Shown: piece by piece, positions 50,801-59,775 of the stretch
How the letters are laid out: the number at the start of each line of letters is the position of its first letter
Numbering within the stretch: position 1 is the first letter of the stretch
NCBI RefSeq assembly: GCF_020623625.1
Contig: NC_060203.1
Span: forward strand, 1,178,001-1,242,000
From: Saccharomycodes ludwigii
Taxonomy: Eukaryota; Ascomycota; Saccharomycetes; Saccharomycodales; Saccharomycodaceae
DNA: 64,000 nucleotides
Direction of reading: 5' to 3'
Program-made: the position numbers and the translations under genes
Notes under the pieces: generated by a model
What the model saw: the letters and a program-made list of their open reading frames with translations, nothing else
Databases searched by the model: none
Told to the model about the DNA's origin: nothing

Positions 50801-53521
50801 ATGACTCCATTAAAAGAAACTTTCTCCAAGGGCAATAACACCCATTTTTTATCCATAACAAACAATTCTTTCTCTCCGTCTTCTAAACTTCCCTTTCCCG
50901 CATCCCCACCAATTAACTCTACAGCAAATCTCGGCACAAATCCTCAGAAAAATAAATCATTTAATAATAATATTACTATGACTAATATCGATAGCCATTC
51001 TCACTCTATAGATGTCAACACTACTACTTTTAAAACTAAAAGAACCAAATTTACTAAATTCCTTTTATTTCAACGTCCTGATAATAACTCTACTAATAAT
51101 AAAAATCATACAACAACTAACCATTCTAAACTACATCTAAAGCACAAAATGAAACGATATTTCAAATCTTTTACCTCTAATAACAATCCCAACCATACTA
51201 CTACTGTTGAATCCAAGGAAAATCTAATATCCTGTACAGAACTAAATACTTTGTCTAATGAGGCACTATCGTGTTATAATCAATTCACTGGTAATCTTGT
51301 AACTACTTATCCAAATCATCAATTCAAACAGATAACATCAAGTATTGGAACTTTAAAAAGAGACACAATTCCCCCATTAACTGATGCCATTTTAAAAACA
51401 AACAAATTTCAAGAATCTTCTTCCCTAATGGTTAAAACTAAATTACCTAATGAAATTGACCCCGCATTTAATTTAGAACCCATCAATTCAATGAATTATG
51501 AGGATTTAAAGCTTTTAAAAAATAAATTTAATAATATTTCCATATCTTTCAGTTCCGATTCCTTAACAACTGATGTGGAAAATGTTTCTACAGCTGAGGC
51601 GAATCACAAGGATATTGATGAAAAATGTCCCTTTACTACTTCCATATTGAATAATTATGATGAAGAAGATTTACCATCTTCTTATGAACCCATTCTTTCC
51701 CTTACAGATGACACTATTCCTCCAAGTTTAACTACTTCTAATTCTACCATTTGCAGTGAGTACGAAGAAAAGTCAGATACTGGTGATGATGATGATGATG
51801 ATGATGATAGAGTTGTTGTTAGTGATAATAATAATCCTAATAACAATGACAATGCTAAAAGCGTTACTAACACTAATATATTGCCAGCTAAAGACAAACC
51901 AATATCTATAAAAAATGAGAATGAAATGGTGGCTAAAACTAAAAGCCCCACAAATGATGCCATTAAAAAGAAAGAATTAAAAACTTATCCCAGTAATATT
52001 AATAATTCGACATTTGTTCCCACAAAAACATACAATTTTGATGGTAATGACTTGCTCTCGTTAGTAATTCCCACTTTCAGATATTCAGATGAACTCCCCT
52101 TGAATAAAATTGTGGATGATGTTAGGAAAGGTCATATGACAGAAGAATACTTAATTGAAAAGGCAAATAATTTTGAAGCAGAATCGCTAACTTTTAAAGA
52201 TGTTGGCTTCTATAGTAATGATAATAAATACATTGATGCTACCAATTACAGCAATAATGCTTACAATTGTGCCAAACCAAAAGTATCTCAGGAAAATAAT
52301 GAGTTTAGTCCATTACTTGAACGGCGTAGTTCTGACACTATCTGTACTCCTACCGGAATTATTACTACACACTATAAAAATGAAGATGATAGCACACCTC
52401 ATGGGACTTTAGTCTCTAATAGCAGTGGAAGCATTAGATTTAACAATTTTGCTTCTTTGGTTGTTTACGATTCCACTAAAGAATGTAATAGCAAACTAAA
52501 GAAAAATACTCAAAGCAATAATACAGGTAAGGCCCATGTCCAAGCTATTGGAAAATCTGATGTCAAGGTTGATGATTTTGCCACTAACAATATTTTAAAT
52601 TTTAATAAATTTAAAAATTTAGGCACATTATCGTTGAGAAAAGATAGTACAAGTGACAAGGCTAGTATTGGCGCCATTTCCAACAGCGATAATTTTTTAA
52701 TTAAAGCAAATAAACAAATTACTCACGACGATAACAACACTAATCTTGATGACAATTACGTTATTAACGGTAATCCAGAATATAGAGCCATCAAACAAAA
52801 TAGCAATGATAATAATAAAAATAACAAACAAACTAATTCAGCAAATCTTTTAATAGGATTTCCAACAACAACTTCCCCTGATTTTGACAATGGAACTGTT
52901 GATAAAGGTTTCAGATTATCGTCTACTGGAAATTTTAAAAATAAATTCAAAAGCAGATTAAGCGCCATTCGCCAAAATTCATTACAAAGTAGAAGAGCAA
53001 TAAATAACAATGGTACTGAGCAAATTCCACAAGATGGTGTTTGTCTGGCAGTTATAACTACTGTGAATGACAACGAAAAACGTAATCTCAACAGTGACAG
53101 TGATGCGAATAATAATAAGACTGTAAATGATATTAATAATAAATCTATTTTAAAAGTTAAAAATAATTTAAATGAAAAATATGAATATGTAAGAGCCAAA
53201 GGATGTGACACTGTTGATTTTGATTCGTTTATGGATTTTTTTACACAACACGAACAAGAAAGAATGGATTGTGAATTTATTTTGATAAAAATGAGAGAAC
53301 AGCAATTATCCAATTATTATTCTGTGGATTTTTTCCCCGAATTGTTGAAAAAAAATGACTCTACAACCAAAGCGTACAGTTTCAGTAAAATGATGACAGA
53401 ACAGAATATAGGAAGAAAAATTTCTGGTGCATCAAACGTTAACAATTTAAGTTATTTACAAGATACAGACAATTATAGTGGTATTAAAAGTAATGCCAAC
53501 AATAAAAATGCTAATGTATAA
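50801..53521 (+). CDS. large Asn/Ser-rich protein (positional candidate for GIP1)
   Basis: Intact 906-codon frame, ATG at 50801. Most of it is low-complexity Asn/Thr/Ser-rich, with an Asp run near 330. Folded-looking islands are DLLSLVIPTFRYSDELPLNK followed by MTEEYLIEKANNFEAESLTF (about 415-470), SGSIRFNNFASLVVYDSTKE (about 543-562), and the C-terminal DTVDFDSFMDFFTQHEQERM to YYSVDFFPELLKK (about 803-850). I do not recognise a domain. S. cerevisiae GIP1 (YBR045C), a meiotic Glc7-binding protein, lies in this interval between FMP23/ZTA1 and TCM62. SIRF at 544-547 is only a weak match to the Glc7 docking motif because the upstream basic residue is missing. The function is therefore open. It converges on SES1 with about 220 bp between. 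Confidence 0.8.
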   Translation: MTPLKETFSKGNNTHFLSITNNSFSPSSKLPFPASPPINSTANLGTNPQKNKSFNNNITMTNIDSHSHSIDVNTTTFKTKRTKFTKFLLFQRPDNNSTNNKNHTTTNHSKLHLKHKMKRYFKSFTSNNNPNHTTTVESKENLISCTELNTLSNEALSCYNQFTGNLVTTYPNHQFKQITSSIGTLKRDTIPPLTDAILKTNKFQESSSLMVKTKLPNEIDPAFNLEPINSMNYEDLKLLKNKFNNISISFSSDSLTTDVENVSTAEANHKDIDEKCPFTTSILNNYDEEDLPSSYEPILSLTDDTIPPSLTTSNSTICSEYEEKSDTGDDDDDDDDRVVVSDNNNPNNNDNAKSVTNTNILPAKDKPISIKNENEMVAKTKSPTNDAIKKKELKTYPSNINNSTFVPTKTYNFDGNDLLSLVIPTFRYSDELPLNKIVDDVRKGHMTEEYLIEKANNFEAESLTFKDVGFYSNDNKYIDATNYSNNAYNCAKPKVSQENNEFSPLLERRSSDTICTPTGIITTHYKNEDDSTPHGTLVSNSSGSIRFNNFASLVVYDSTKECNSKLKKNTQSNNTGKAHVQAIGKSDVKVDDFATNNILNFNKFKNLGTLSLRKDSTSDKASIGAISNSDNFLIKANKQITHDDNNTNLDDNYVINGNPEYRAIKQNSNDNNKNNKQTNSANLLIGFPTTTSPDFDNGTVDKGFRLSSTGNFKNKFKSRLSAIRQNSLQSRRAINNNGTEQIPQDGVCLAVITTVNDNEKRNLNSDSDANNNKTVNDINNKSILKVKNNLNEKYEYVRAKGCDTVDFDSFMDFFTQHEQERMDCEFILIKMREQQLSNYYSVDFFPELLKKNDSTTKAYSFSKMMTEQNIGRKISGASNVNNLSYLQDTDNYSGIKSNANNKNANV

Positions 53522-53744
53522 TTTTAACATCGCAGATTTTGGTCCTTTAGACATTATGTTAATATTTACAGCAATTATATTTGTTCCTTATAAATAGACT
53601 AATGTAAATTTAAAAAAAAAAAAAAAAAAAAATTAAACATTGATTCTAAGACGATAAATAAAAATGTAAAGCTTAAAAAAGAATAGAAAAAAGCATATAT
53701 ATATATATATATATATAAAGCATATTTAATAATTATATGACTTC

Positions 53745-55142
53745 TTACTTATTAGTATTAGTGGCCTTCTTCTTGTTGGAAGTAGAATTTTTTGGTAATT
53801 CCTTAACATATGGGATAAAATCAGGTTCGCCAGGAATATACTTTCTTAACACTTCTGGAATTTTCAAACCTTCTTCAGTTTGATAGTTTTCCAAAACACA
53901 ACATAAAGCTCTTTCAGTGGCACACAAAGTGGAGTTTAAACAATGGACATATTTCTTTTCATTATCACCCTTCTTTTTAATACCGCATCTAATTTCCAAG
54001 TTTCTTGATTGATAATCGGTACAGTTTGAACATGAAACCAATTCTTTATATTCTTCTTGGTATGGGAACCAAGCTTCCAAATCATACTTTTTAGCAGCGG
54101 CATTATTTAATTCACCGGAAACTATACCAACAACACGATATGGTAATCCTAAAGATTGATAAAATTCTTCACTGTTACCAATCATTCTATCAAATTCTTG
54201 CCAAGAATTTTCTGGCTCAGTTAAAACAAATTGTTCAATTTTTTCAAAAGCATGGACTCTAAAAATACCCCATGCATCTTTACCATGAGCACCAGCTTCT
54301 CTTCTAAAACATGAAGAGAAACCAGCATATCTGATTGGCAATTGTTCTTGGGGTTTTTCAAACCATTCATTAGAGTGATAAGCACTGATTGGTTGTTCAG
54401 ATGTAGCAATCAAATATTTTTCATCGTCACCATCAACAACTTTGTATAATTCTTCATCAAATTGACTCAATTGGACTGTCTTGGCCATAACATCTTTGTT
54501 CATCATAACTGGAGCTTGAATTGGGCAGTAGCCTTTAGAGGTTAAGAAACTCAAACCATAGTTAATTAAAGCCTGGTTCAAAAATACACCGTAATTCCTC
54601 AAGAAATAACCTCTATGGCCAGAGATTTTAACACCACGTTCTGGGTCATAGCCATCTAATCTCAATAAAATTTCATGGTGTGATAATTTGGCAGGAAACC
54701 TAGTTGCAGAGGCAACACGTTCAATTTTTTCCAAAGCAGCTGGTTTCCAAGTACGAATTAAGGCATTATCTTTTTCTTCATCGTTTGAAACAGGAACACT
54801 TGGGTGGACAATGTTACCCACCAAAAAAATTTTTTTTTTCAAATCTTCATCTTCTTTTTGTTCTTGTTCAGACAACCTTTTCTTTTCTTCATTTAATGTA
54901 TCTTTTTCAGCTAAAAGTGCAGAAGCATCTTCTTTCTTTTTAAATTTTAACCCGATTTCCTTTTGGACTTTATTAATTTTTTTGTTAAGTTCATCTAGTT
55001 GAAATTTAGTTTTGACCCATTCTTTATAATCAGCAATGATTTCGTCGACTAATTCAACAGAAGCAAATCTAGCTTTTTGAGATTCCCTGATTAAATCTGG
55101 GTTACCTCCTTTTTCTTCTAAAAATAAGTTAATGTCTAACAT
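53745..55142 (-). CDS. SES1: cytosolic seryl-tRNA synthetase
   Basis: Charges tRNA-Ser in the cytosol; class II synthetase. The product is 465 aa and S. cerevisiae Ses1 is about 462. The N-terminal long antiparallel coiled coil that grips the tRNA extra arm is at about 30-105. The catalytic domain has motif 2 (CFRREAGAHGKDAWGIFRVH), the serine-site region with SCSNCTDYQSRN, and motif 3 (LNSTLCATERALCCVLENYQ). The C-terminus is a short Lys-rich tail (KNSTSNKKKATNTNK), as in eukaryotic cytosolic enzymes. Codon bias is strong. No presequence is seen. In S. cerevisiae it is YDR023W, near ATG31 (YDR022C), matching this order. Confidence 0.97.
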   Translation of the reverse strand: MLDINLFLEEKGGNPDLIRESQKARFASVELVDEIIADYKEWVKTKFQLDELNKKINKVQKEIGLKFKKKEDASALLAEKDTLNEEKKRLSEQEQKEDEDLKKKIFLVGNIVHPSVPVSNDEEKDNALIRTWKPAALEKIERVASATRFPAKLSHHEILLRLDGYDPERGVKISGHRGYFLRNYGVFLNQALINYGLSFLTSKGYCPIQAPVMMNKDVMAKTVQLSQFDEELYKVVDGDDEKYLIATSEQPISAYHSNEWFEKPQEQLPIRYAGFSSCFRREAGAHGKDAWGIFRVHAFEKIEQFVLTEPENSWQEFDRMIGNSEEFYQSLGLPYRVVGIVSGELNNAAAKKYDLEAWFPYQEEYKELVSCSNCTDYQSRNLEIRCGIKKKGDNEKKYVHCLNSTLCATERALCCVLENYQTEEGLKIPEVLRKYIPGEPDFIPYVKELPKNSTSNKKKATNTNK

Positions 55143-55233
55143 AATGGGGATATAAGGTGCTATTGATGTACTATGCTTTATTTTTTTATATACAAAAAAA
55201 GAAAGAAAAAAAGCTGATAATAATTGAATTCAC

Positions 55234-55264
<31 letters not shown>

Positions 55265-55889
55265 TTGAAGAAAGTCTAAATGTCCATTAGAAAAAGGTTT
55301 TATATATTTCCTCAGAAAAATGAGTAAAAAAACGAGTAAAAAAACGAGTAAAAAAATGAAAAAAAAAATGAAAAAAAGAAAAAAAAAAAAAAAAAAAAAA
55401 AAATACAATTTATCCGGGTACATGTACATTTTTTTTTTATTCTAAATTATCAAACTTTTTCCGTAGAAGTGAAAGTTCATTAATAAGCTACCAAATTTTA
55501 AAATAAATGTAGCACATGAACATAAAATTGTTTACTTTTAAATATTCACAATTCTTCATTCAGAAATAACATTTAAAATCTTATCATTGATAATTTTGAC
55601 TGTCTCAAAGTAAATAATAACTATTTTTCTTTTTTAAGAAAAGACATCACTTATATGTTATTATCTAGATTTATGATTAAATATCACCTAATACAAACAT
55701 GACAGAGTTGTTGTGCAACAAGTTCCGTTTATAATATCTATACATCTTTATGTAAAATTTACTTGTCCTAACCACACTCATAATTAAGTTACCATTCAAA
55801 TACAAAAAAAAAAAAATTTTCTTTAACTATAAAATCATTATGTTTAATTCAGTATGTATTAGAACTTTACTAAGTACTACAACAAGATC
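55143..55889. other. intergenic region SES1 to tRNA-Val
   Basis: The 0.75 kb holding the SES1 promoter and the tRNA 5' flank. It contains A29 at 55234-55262, three tandem 12-bp units (T/CGAGTAAAAAAA) at 55321-55356 and an A-rich stretch to 55403. No gene recognised. Confidence 0.5.
55321..55356. repeat. three tandem 12-bp units T/CGAGTAAAAAAA
   Basis: Units at 55321-55332, 55333-55344 and 55345-55356 differ only in the first base (T, C, C). They lie about 180-215 bp before SES1. The unit carries TGAGTAA/CGAGTAA, which is bZIP-like, in a poly-A context. It may be simple slippage. Confidence 0.85.
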
Positions 55890-55962
55890 GGTTCAGTGGT
55901 CCAGTGGTTACGACGTCGCCTTTACACGGCGAAGATCCCGAGTTCAAACCTCGGCTGAATCA
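55890..55962 (+). tRNA. tRNA-Val (anticodon UAC)
   Basis: This 73-nt gene folds into a full cloverleaf. The acceptor stem is GGTTCAG with CTGAATC (one G-U pair) and the discriminator is A. The anticodon stem TCGCC/GGCGA encloses the loop TTTACAC, giving anticodon UAC. The T arm is CCGAG-TTCAAAC-CTCGG, with the B box GAGTTCAAACCTC. There is no intron. It is nearly identical to S. cerevisiae tV(UAC) as I remember it. A T run about 28 bp after the end can serve as the RNA polymerase III terminator. Confidence 0.98.
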
Positions 55963-56034
55963 ATTAAAATGCGTTTATTCGCAAAATTTATTTTTTTTTT
56001 TTGACTTTTTTTTCCTTTTCTTCACCCTCCGCCC

Positions 56035-56110
56035 CCCCTCTCCCTCTCCCTCTCCCTCTCCCTCTCCCTCTCCCTCTCCCTCTCCCTCTCCCTCTCCCTC
56101 TCCCTCTCCC
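56035..56110 (+). repeat. (CCCTCT)n microsatellite, G-quadruplex-prone on the minus strand
   Basis: Twelve regularly spaced CCC runs with TCT between, after an initial C7. The minus strand reads (GGGAGA)n, which fits the G3N3 pattern of a canonical G-quadruplex, and the purine/pyrimidine mirror symmetry also allows a triplex. It lies about 75 bp after tRNA-Val and 100-175 bp before the ATG31 start. Confidence 0.93.
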
Positions 56111-56209
56111 ACGCTACGTTCTTAATTTCCCCCCCAAAACCAATAATAAAAAAGTTTAAAAGACAAACCTTTAATCAATACCAAATTAATAAGTAAACCA
56201 ACATAAACT

Positions 56210-56728
56210 ATGGATAACCAAAATCTGATAACACATCAAAATAAAAAACCTTTGATTCTAAGTATTCTAGATGAAAATGTTTTATTAAATAATTCTACAA
56301 CCATCAAAACCAATAAATTCAAAAAGGAAGAAGAACCTTTGTATTATTTAACCAACAATATACATTACATTTTTGAAGATGATGATACAGCTACTACAAG
56401 CACTCCCTATAATAATATTAACAACGACAGCGATAATAATATAGAAAACATAATTACCATAGATGTCGACAAAGATTTTAATTTATTGAATGCCGATTTA
56501 TTAAGTGATAAATATCAACTAATAGACTGTGTCACATCTACGACTGCCACTTCTGATACTACTGGCACCGTTAATAACAATAAAAACACTGGTACACTCC
56601 AACTAAAAGTCTTATCAGAATTTAAAGATTTTGTCATTGATCCCAACAATACTCAATATGATATTAATGATTTGATTTACATTTATAAAGAACAAAATAA
56701 ACAATTACAGAAATTACTCAATAAATAA
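56210..56728 (+). CDS. ATG31: autophagy protein Atg31
   Basis: Subunit of the Atg17-Atg31-Atg29 scaffold that starts autophagosome formation. The product is 172 aa and S. cerevisiae Atg31 (YDR022C) is about 196. Sequence similarity is patchy but placed as expected: LTNNIHYIFEDDD (S. cerevisiae TNIKYIFEDNN), a following ENIITIDVDKDFNLLNADLL and SDKYQLIDC (S. cerevisiae LISDQYELL), and the C-terminal helix DINDLIYIYKEQNKQLQKLL, which binds Atg17. The middle is Thr/Asn-rich, and the phospho-rich acidic segment of S. cerevisiae is shorter. It converges on FAL1 with 61 bp between and lies next to SES1, as in S. cerevisiae. Confidence 0.88.
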   Translation: MDNQNLITHQNKKPLILSILDENVLLNNSTTIKTNKFKKEEEPLYYLTNNIHYIFEDDDTATTSTPYNNINNDSDNNIENIITIDVDKDFNLLNADLLSDKYQLIDCVTSTTATSDTTGTVNNNKNTGTLQLKVLSEFKDFVIDPNNTQYDINDLIYIYKEQNKQLQKLLNK

Positions 56729-56738
56729 ATAAACTAAT

Positions 56739-56773
<35 letters not shown>

Positions 56774-56789
56774 CATATATAAGTGATAA
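56729..56789. repeat. (CA)n(TA)n in the short ATG31/FAL1 convergent gap
   Basis: The whole 61-bp gap between two convergent stop codons is mainly a (CA)n tract followed by (TA)n. The two transcripts must overlap or terminate inside each other's 3' ends. Confidence 0.8.
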
Positions 56790-58022
56790 CTAAGACAATT
56801 CTTCAATGTTGGCAGGCATAGGCTTAATTTTAACAGAGTATTGTCTTTCAATTTGTCTCAGTTTGGATATATCTTCCTTCGTCACAAAATTAATAGCAAC
56901 ACCCTTACGACCAAATCTTCCGCTTCTACCAATACGATGTATGTAGTTTTCCGTTATTTCTGGTAAGTCATAATTTATAACTAAAGAAATTTGTTGTACA
57001 TCAATACCACGGGCCCATACATCCGTTGATATCAATACTCTCGAGTTGCCGCTTCTAAAATCATTCATAACACGATCTCTTTCTTCTTGTTTCATATCAC
57101 CGTGCATTGAACTTACAGAAAAACTATTCTTTAGCATTTGTTGCGTTAACCAATCAACCTTTTTCTTTGTGTTGCAAAATATAACACACTGATTAATCGT
57201 TAGAGAATCATACAAATCACACAATGTATCAAACTTCCATTCTTCTTTCCCCACATTGACATGATATTGTTTGATACCATCCAAACTAATCTCATCTTGT
57301 TTAACTAAGATTTTTACCACATCACTACTTATAAATTTCTTAGTAATTTCTAATATATCTTTACTCATTGTGGCAGATACAACAATAACCTGTACGGTGG
57401 TTGGTAATTTGGCAAAAATATCATATATCTGCTGCTTAAACCCCAATGTTTCGCTTAATAATTCGTCTGCTTCATCCAAAACCAACATTTTAATTTTTCT
57501 TGTTGATAAGACTTGTCTTTTAATCATATCCAAACATCTTCCAGGGGTACCACTAACTATATGCACACCACCAGTGCCTCCAGATAATTTTTTCAAGTCT
57601 CCAGAAACTAATTTCCCGCCTGTTAATGCCATAGTTTTGACATTCATGTAATCACCCAAATTGCCAACAACTGTACAAATTTGCGTGGCTAGTTCCCTAG
57701 TTGGGGATAAAATAATTGTTTGTGTATCTTTAATTGAAGTGTCTATGACTTGTAACATACTAATGGCAAATGTCGCAGTTTTACCAGTACCTGATTGTGC
57801 TTGTGCTATTACATCTTTACCTGAGATAATTTGAGTGATTGCCCTAGATTGAATTGCTGAAGGGGCTTCAAAGCCGAAACTATATATACCACGCAATAGT
57901 TGTGGTTTTAAATTCATACTTTCAAAAGTGGGACTGACTTTTAAAGCTTTATTTTTAGTAGCCGATTTAAATTTCTTGAATTTTATTTTAGCATCCAGTT
58001 CTCTATTAAATGGGACAGACAT
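56790..58022 (-). CDS. FAL1: DEAD-box RNA helicase Fal1 (eIF4AIII-like)
   Basis: Nucleolar DEAD-box ATPase needed for 18S rRNA maturation. The product is 410 aa and S. cerevisiae Fal1 is about 399. All helicase motifs are present in order: Q motif ([18 protein letters not shown]), motif I AQSGTGKT, Ia PTRELA, Ib TPGR, II DEAD (VLDEADELL), [32 protein letters not shown] and [12 protein letters not shown]. The ending [12 protein letters not shown] is close to eIF4AIII-type proteins. It is told from eIF4A (TIF1/2) by position: FAL1 (YDR021W) lies between ATG31 and DAS2 in S. cerevisiae, as here. A PAC-like GTGATGAG at 58143-58150 may mark ribosome-biogenesis control. Confidence 0.95.
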   Translation of the reverse strand: MSVPFNRELDAKIKFKKFKSATKNKALKVSPTFESMNLKPQLLRGIYSFGFEAPSAIQSRAITQIISGKDVIAQAQSGTGKTATFAISMLQVIDTSIKDTQTIILSPTRELATQICTVVGNLGDYMNVKTMALTGGKLVSGDLKKLSGGTGGVHIVSGTPGRCLDMIKRQVLSTRKIKMLVLDEADELLSETLGFKQQIYDIFAKLPTTVQVIVVSATMSKDILEITKKFISSDVVKILVKQDEISLDGIKQYHVNVGKEEWKFDTLCDLYDSLTINQCVIFCNTKKKVDWLTQQMLKNSFSVSSMHGDMKQEERDRVMNDFRSGNSRVLISTDVWARGIDVQQISLVINYDLPEITENYIHRIGRSGRFGRKGVAINFVTKEDISKLRQIERQYSVKIKPMPANIEELS

Positions 58023-58200
58023 GGCTAAGAAAAAAAAAAGTGTGTGAAGAAGAGGGGAGGGGAGGGATAGATGAAATATATGATGATGTTTGGGTTACCT
58101 GCTTTAACGACTTGGATCAAAATGGTTAATGTTCTTAATCTAGTGATGAGTTAAATAAAATCATAAATCAAAAATCTGTTTTATTACGTTTAAAAAAGGA

Positions 58201-58235
<35 letters not shown>

Positions 58236-58443
58236 GCGTTTCTTTTTTTGCTTCTTCTTCTTCTTCTTCTTCTTCTGTCTAAAATAGAACAAATGTGATA
58301 TATAGATTTTTTTCCCTCACATTTCATGAAAATAAAGTGAATCAACAATCTTTTAAAACGAATGTATTGCATTACCAATAAAAAAAAATAAAGAGTATAT
58401 TAATAATAAAAAGGACAGAAAGCAATAGTCTCTAGAACAAATT
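58023..58443. promoter_or_regulatory. divergent FAL1/DAS2 promoter region
   Basis: A 0.42 kb region between divergent starts. It holds GGGGAGGGGAGGG at about 58054-58066, just before FAL1 (pyrimidines on the FAL1 coding strand), a PAC-like GTGATGAG at 58143-58150, A31 at 58202-58232 and a (CTT)n stretch at about 58250-58276. Confidence 0.5.
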
Positions 58444-59265
58444 ATGACTAAATATTTTATTTCTATAGGTGGTGGTCATTTTAGTGGTATTCACGCCATT
58501 ACGAAAACAATAAAACACAAGTTAGGTAAAATATTTCCTAATTATAAAATAACAATAATAGATTTAGATGAGCTAAGATCAAACGAGCCAACCACGATGA
58601 CTTATACGGATAAAGACATAGATTTTATTAAATTATACAAATCATTAACAGAGCCAAATGATACCATTTTTGATGAAGCTGAGATTATATTAATATGTGG
58701 TGTTTATGCTCTATATAACCCAGATATCAATCGTATAGCTGATTTAAAGATATTCATGGATAGCGATAGTGATACTAGGTTGATTAATTTAATTCAAAGA
58801 AGTAGAAGATCTATATCCTCTGGAAATCCCAATCAAACTGAAAGAGAAAACATTTCTAAACAAGACGCTATTGATCTAGAAAAAGCCGTTAATTTGTATT
58901 TAAACCACTTGAGACCAGAATGGTCACAATATATCGAACCTAGTAGAAGTAATGCAGATATGATTGTACCAATTTCTGTCTCTAAAGAAACGATGATTAT
59001 TAATGACGACACTGGTAACAGCGTTGGGAGTAACAATACACAGGAAGCTGCCTGTATGATATTTGTGGATGGTATAGTCAGAATTATAGAAGACAATGAA
59101 GGAAGAAGAAATAATGAAAGTAATGACAGTGGTGACAGTAGTACTGGTAATCACAATAATAGTATATTAAACAAACAAAGACAATCTTCTATGATATTTC
59201 CTAAATTAGATTTCCAAAGGGAAAGATTGTTGGTTGAGCAATCCCGGTATTTAGATATGAGCTAA
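58444..59265 (+). CDS. DAS2: uridine kinase-like protein Das2
   Basis: Member of the P-loop uridine/cytidine kinase family. S. cerevisiae Das2 (YDR020C) is a putative uridine kinase of about 232 aa, and this one is 273 aa. The N-terminus FISIGGGHFSGIHAI is a modified P-loop lacking the usual GKT/GKS, as I also recall for S. cerevisiae Das2, so catalytic activity is doubtful. Conserved parts are IIDLDEL, IILICGVYALYNPDINRIAD, LKIFMDSDSDTRLINLIQR, YLNHLRPEWSQYIEPSRSNA and ADMIVPIS. The extra length is a Ser/Asn-rich insert at about 180-250. The C-terminal LLVEQSRYLDMS resembles the S. cerevisiae end. Confidence 0.88.
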   Translation: MTKYFISIGGGHFSGIHAITKTIKHKLGKIFPNYKITIIDLDELRSNEPTTMTYTDKDIDFIKLYKSLTEPNDTIFDEAEIILICGVYALYNPDINRIADLKIFMDSDSDTRLINLIQRSRRSISSGNPNQTERENISKQDAIDLEKAVNLYLNHLRPEWSQYIEPSRSNADMIVPISVSKETMIINDDTGNSVGSNNTQEAACMIFVDGIVRIIEDNEGRRNNESNDSGDSSTGNHNNSILNKQRQSSMIFPKLDFQRERLLVEQSRYLDMS

Positions 59266-59775
59266 GATGGTTTGCGAAGGTGTAATGCCTAACATGACAT
59301 TTTTTTTTTTTTTTTTTTATTTTATTTTTCCTCTTTATATTTTCACGATATTTTTTGAATATGTTATATTTACTGGATATTTTCATTTGTATACAAAAAT
59401 ATAAAGAAATGTTCTTATTTTGTACGTAAGTCCGAGTATAATCGGATATAATGTATATTATTAATGAAAATGGGTCATTTGCATGGATATTATTGAACTA
59501 TCCGTTAAAAAAATATAAGTTTTTAGGGGGGGGGGGGCAAAAGGCAAGGAAGAACTTTTGGTGTGAATTTGCCCTTTTTTTTTTAAAAAAAATATATATA
59601 TCACTTTTTTTCATCATCTCTGAATTGCCATAATTTATATATAAAAGATGAATTATCAATAAACATTATTTATTTACTAAACATAAAGAAAAAAAGAGAA
59701 GAAAAAAAGAAGACAGGCGAAATAATACCATCTTTCTAATCACAAAATAGTATTGTCTTTATTTTCAAATACAAG
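59266..59775. other. intergenic region after DAS2
   Basis: A 0.5 kb region between two plus-strand genes. It holds a T tract near 59300-59319, an inverted repeat TCCGA-N6-TCGGA at 59431-59446 and a G12 run at 59526-59537. No gene seen. Confidence 0.5.

Noticed and set aside
56035-56110. Regular repeat considered as a CRISPR-like array.
   Set aside because: It has no spacers and the unit is only 6 bp in a eukaryotic genome; it is a microsatellite.
55904-56125. A 73-codon frame across tRNA-Val and the (CCCTCT)n tract.
   Set aside because: It is a by-product of the tRNA gene and the repeat (a Ser-Pro dipeptide run).
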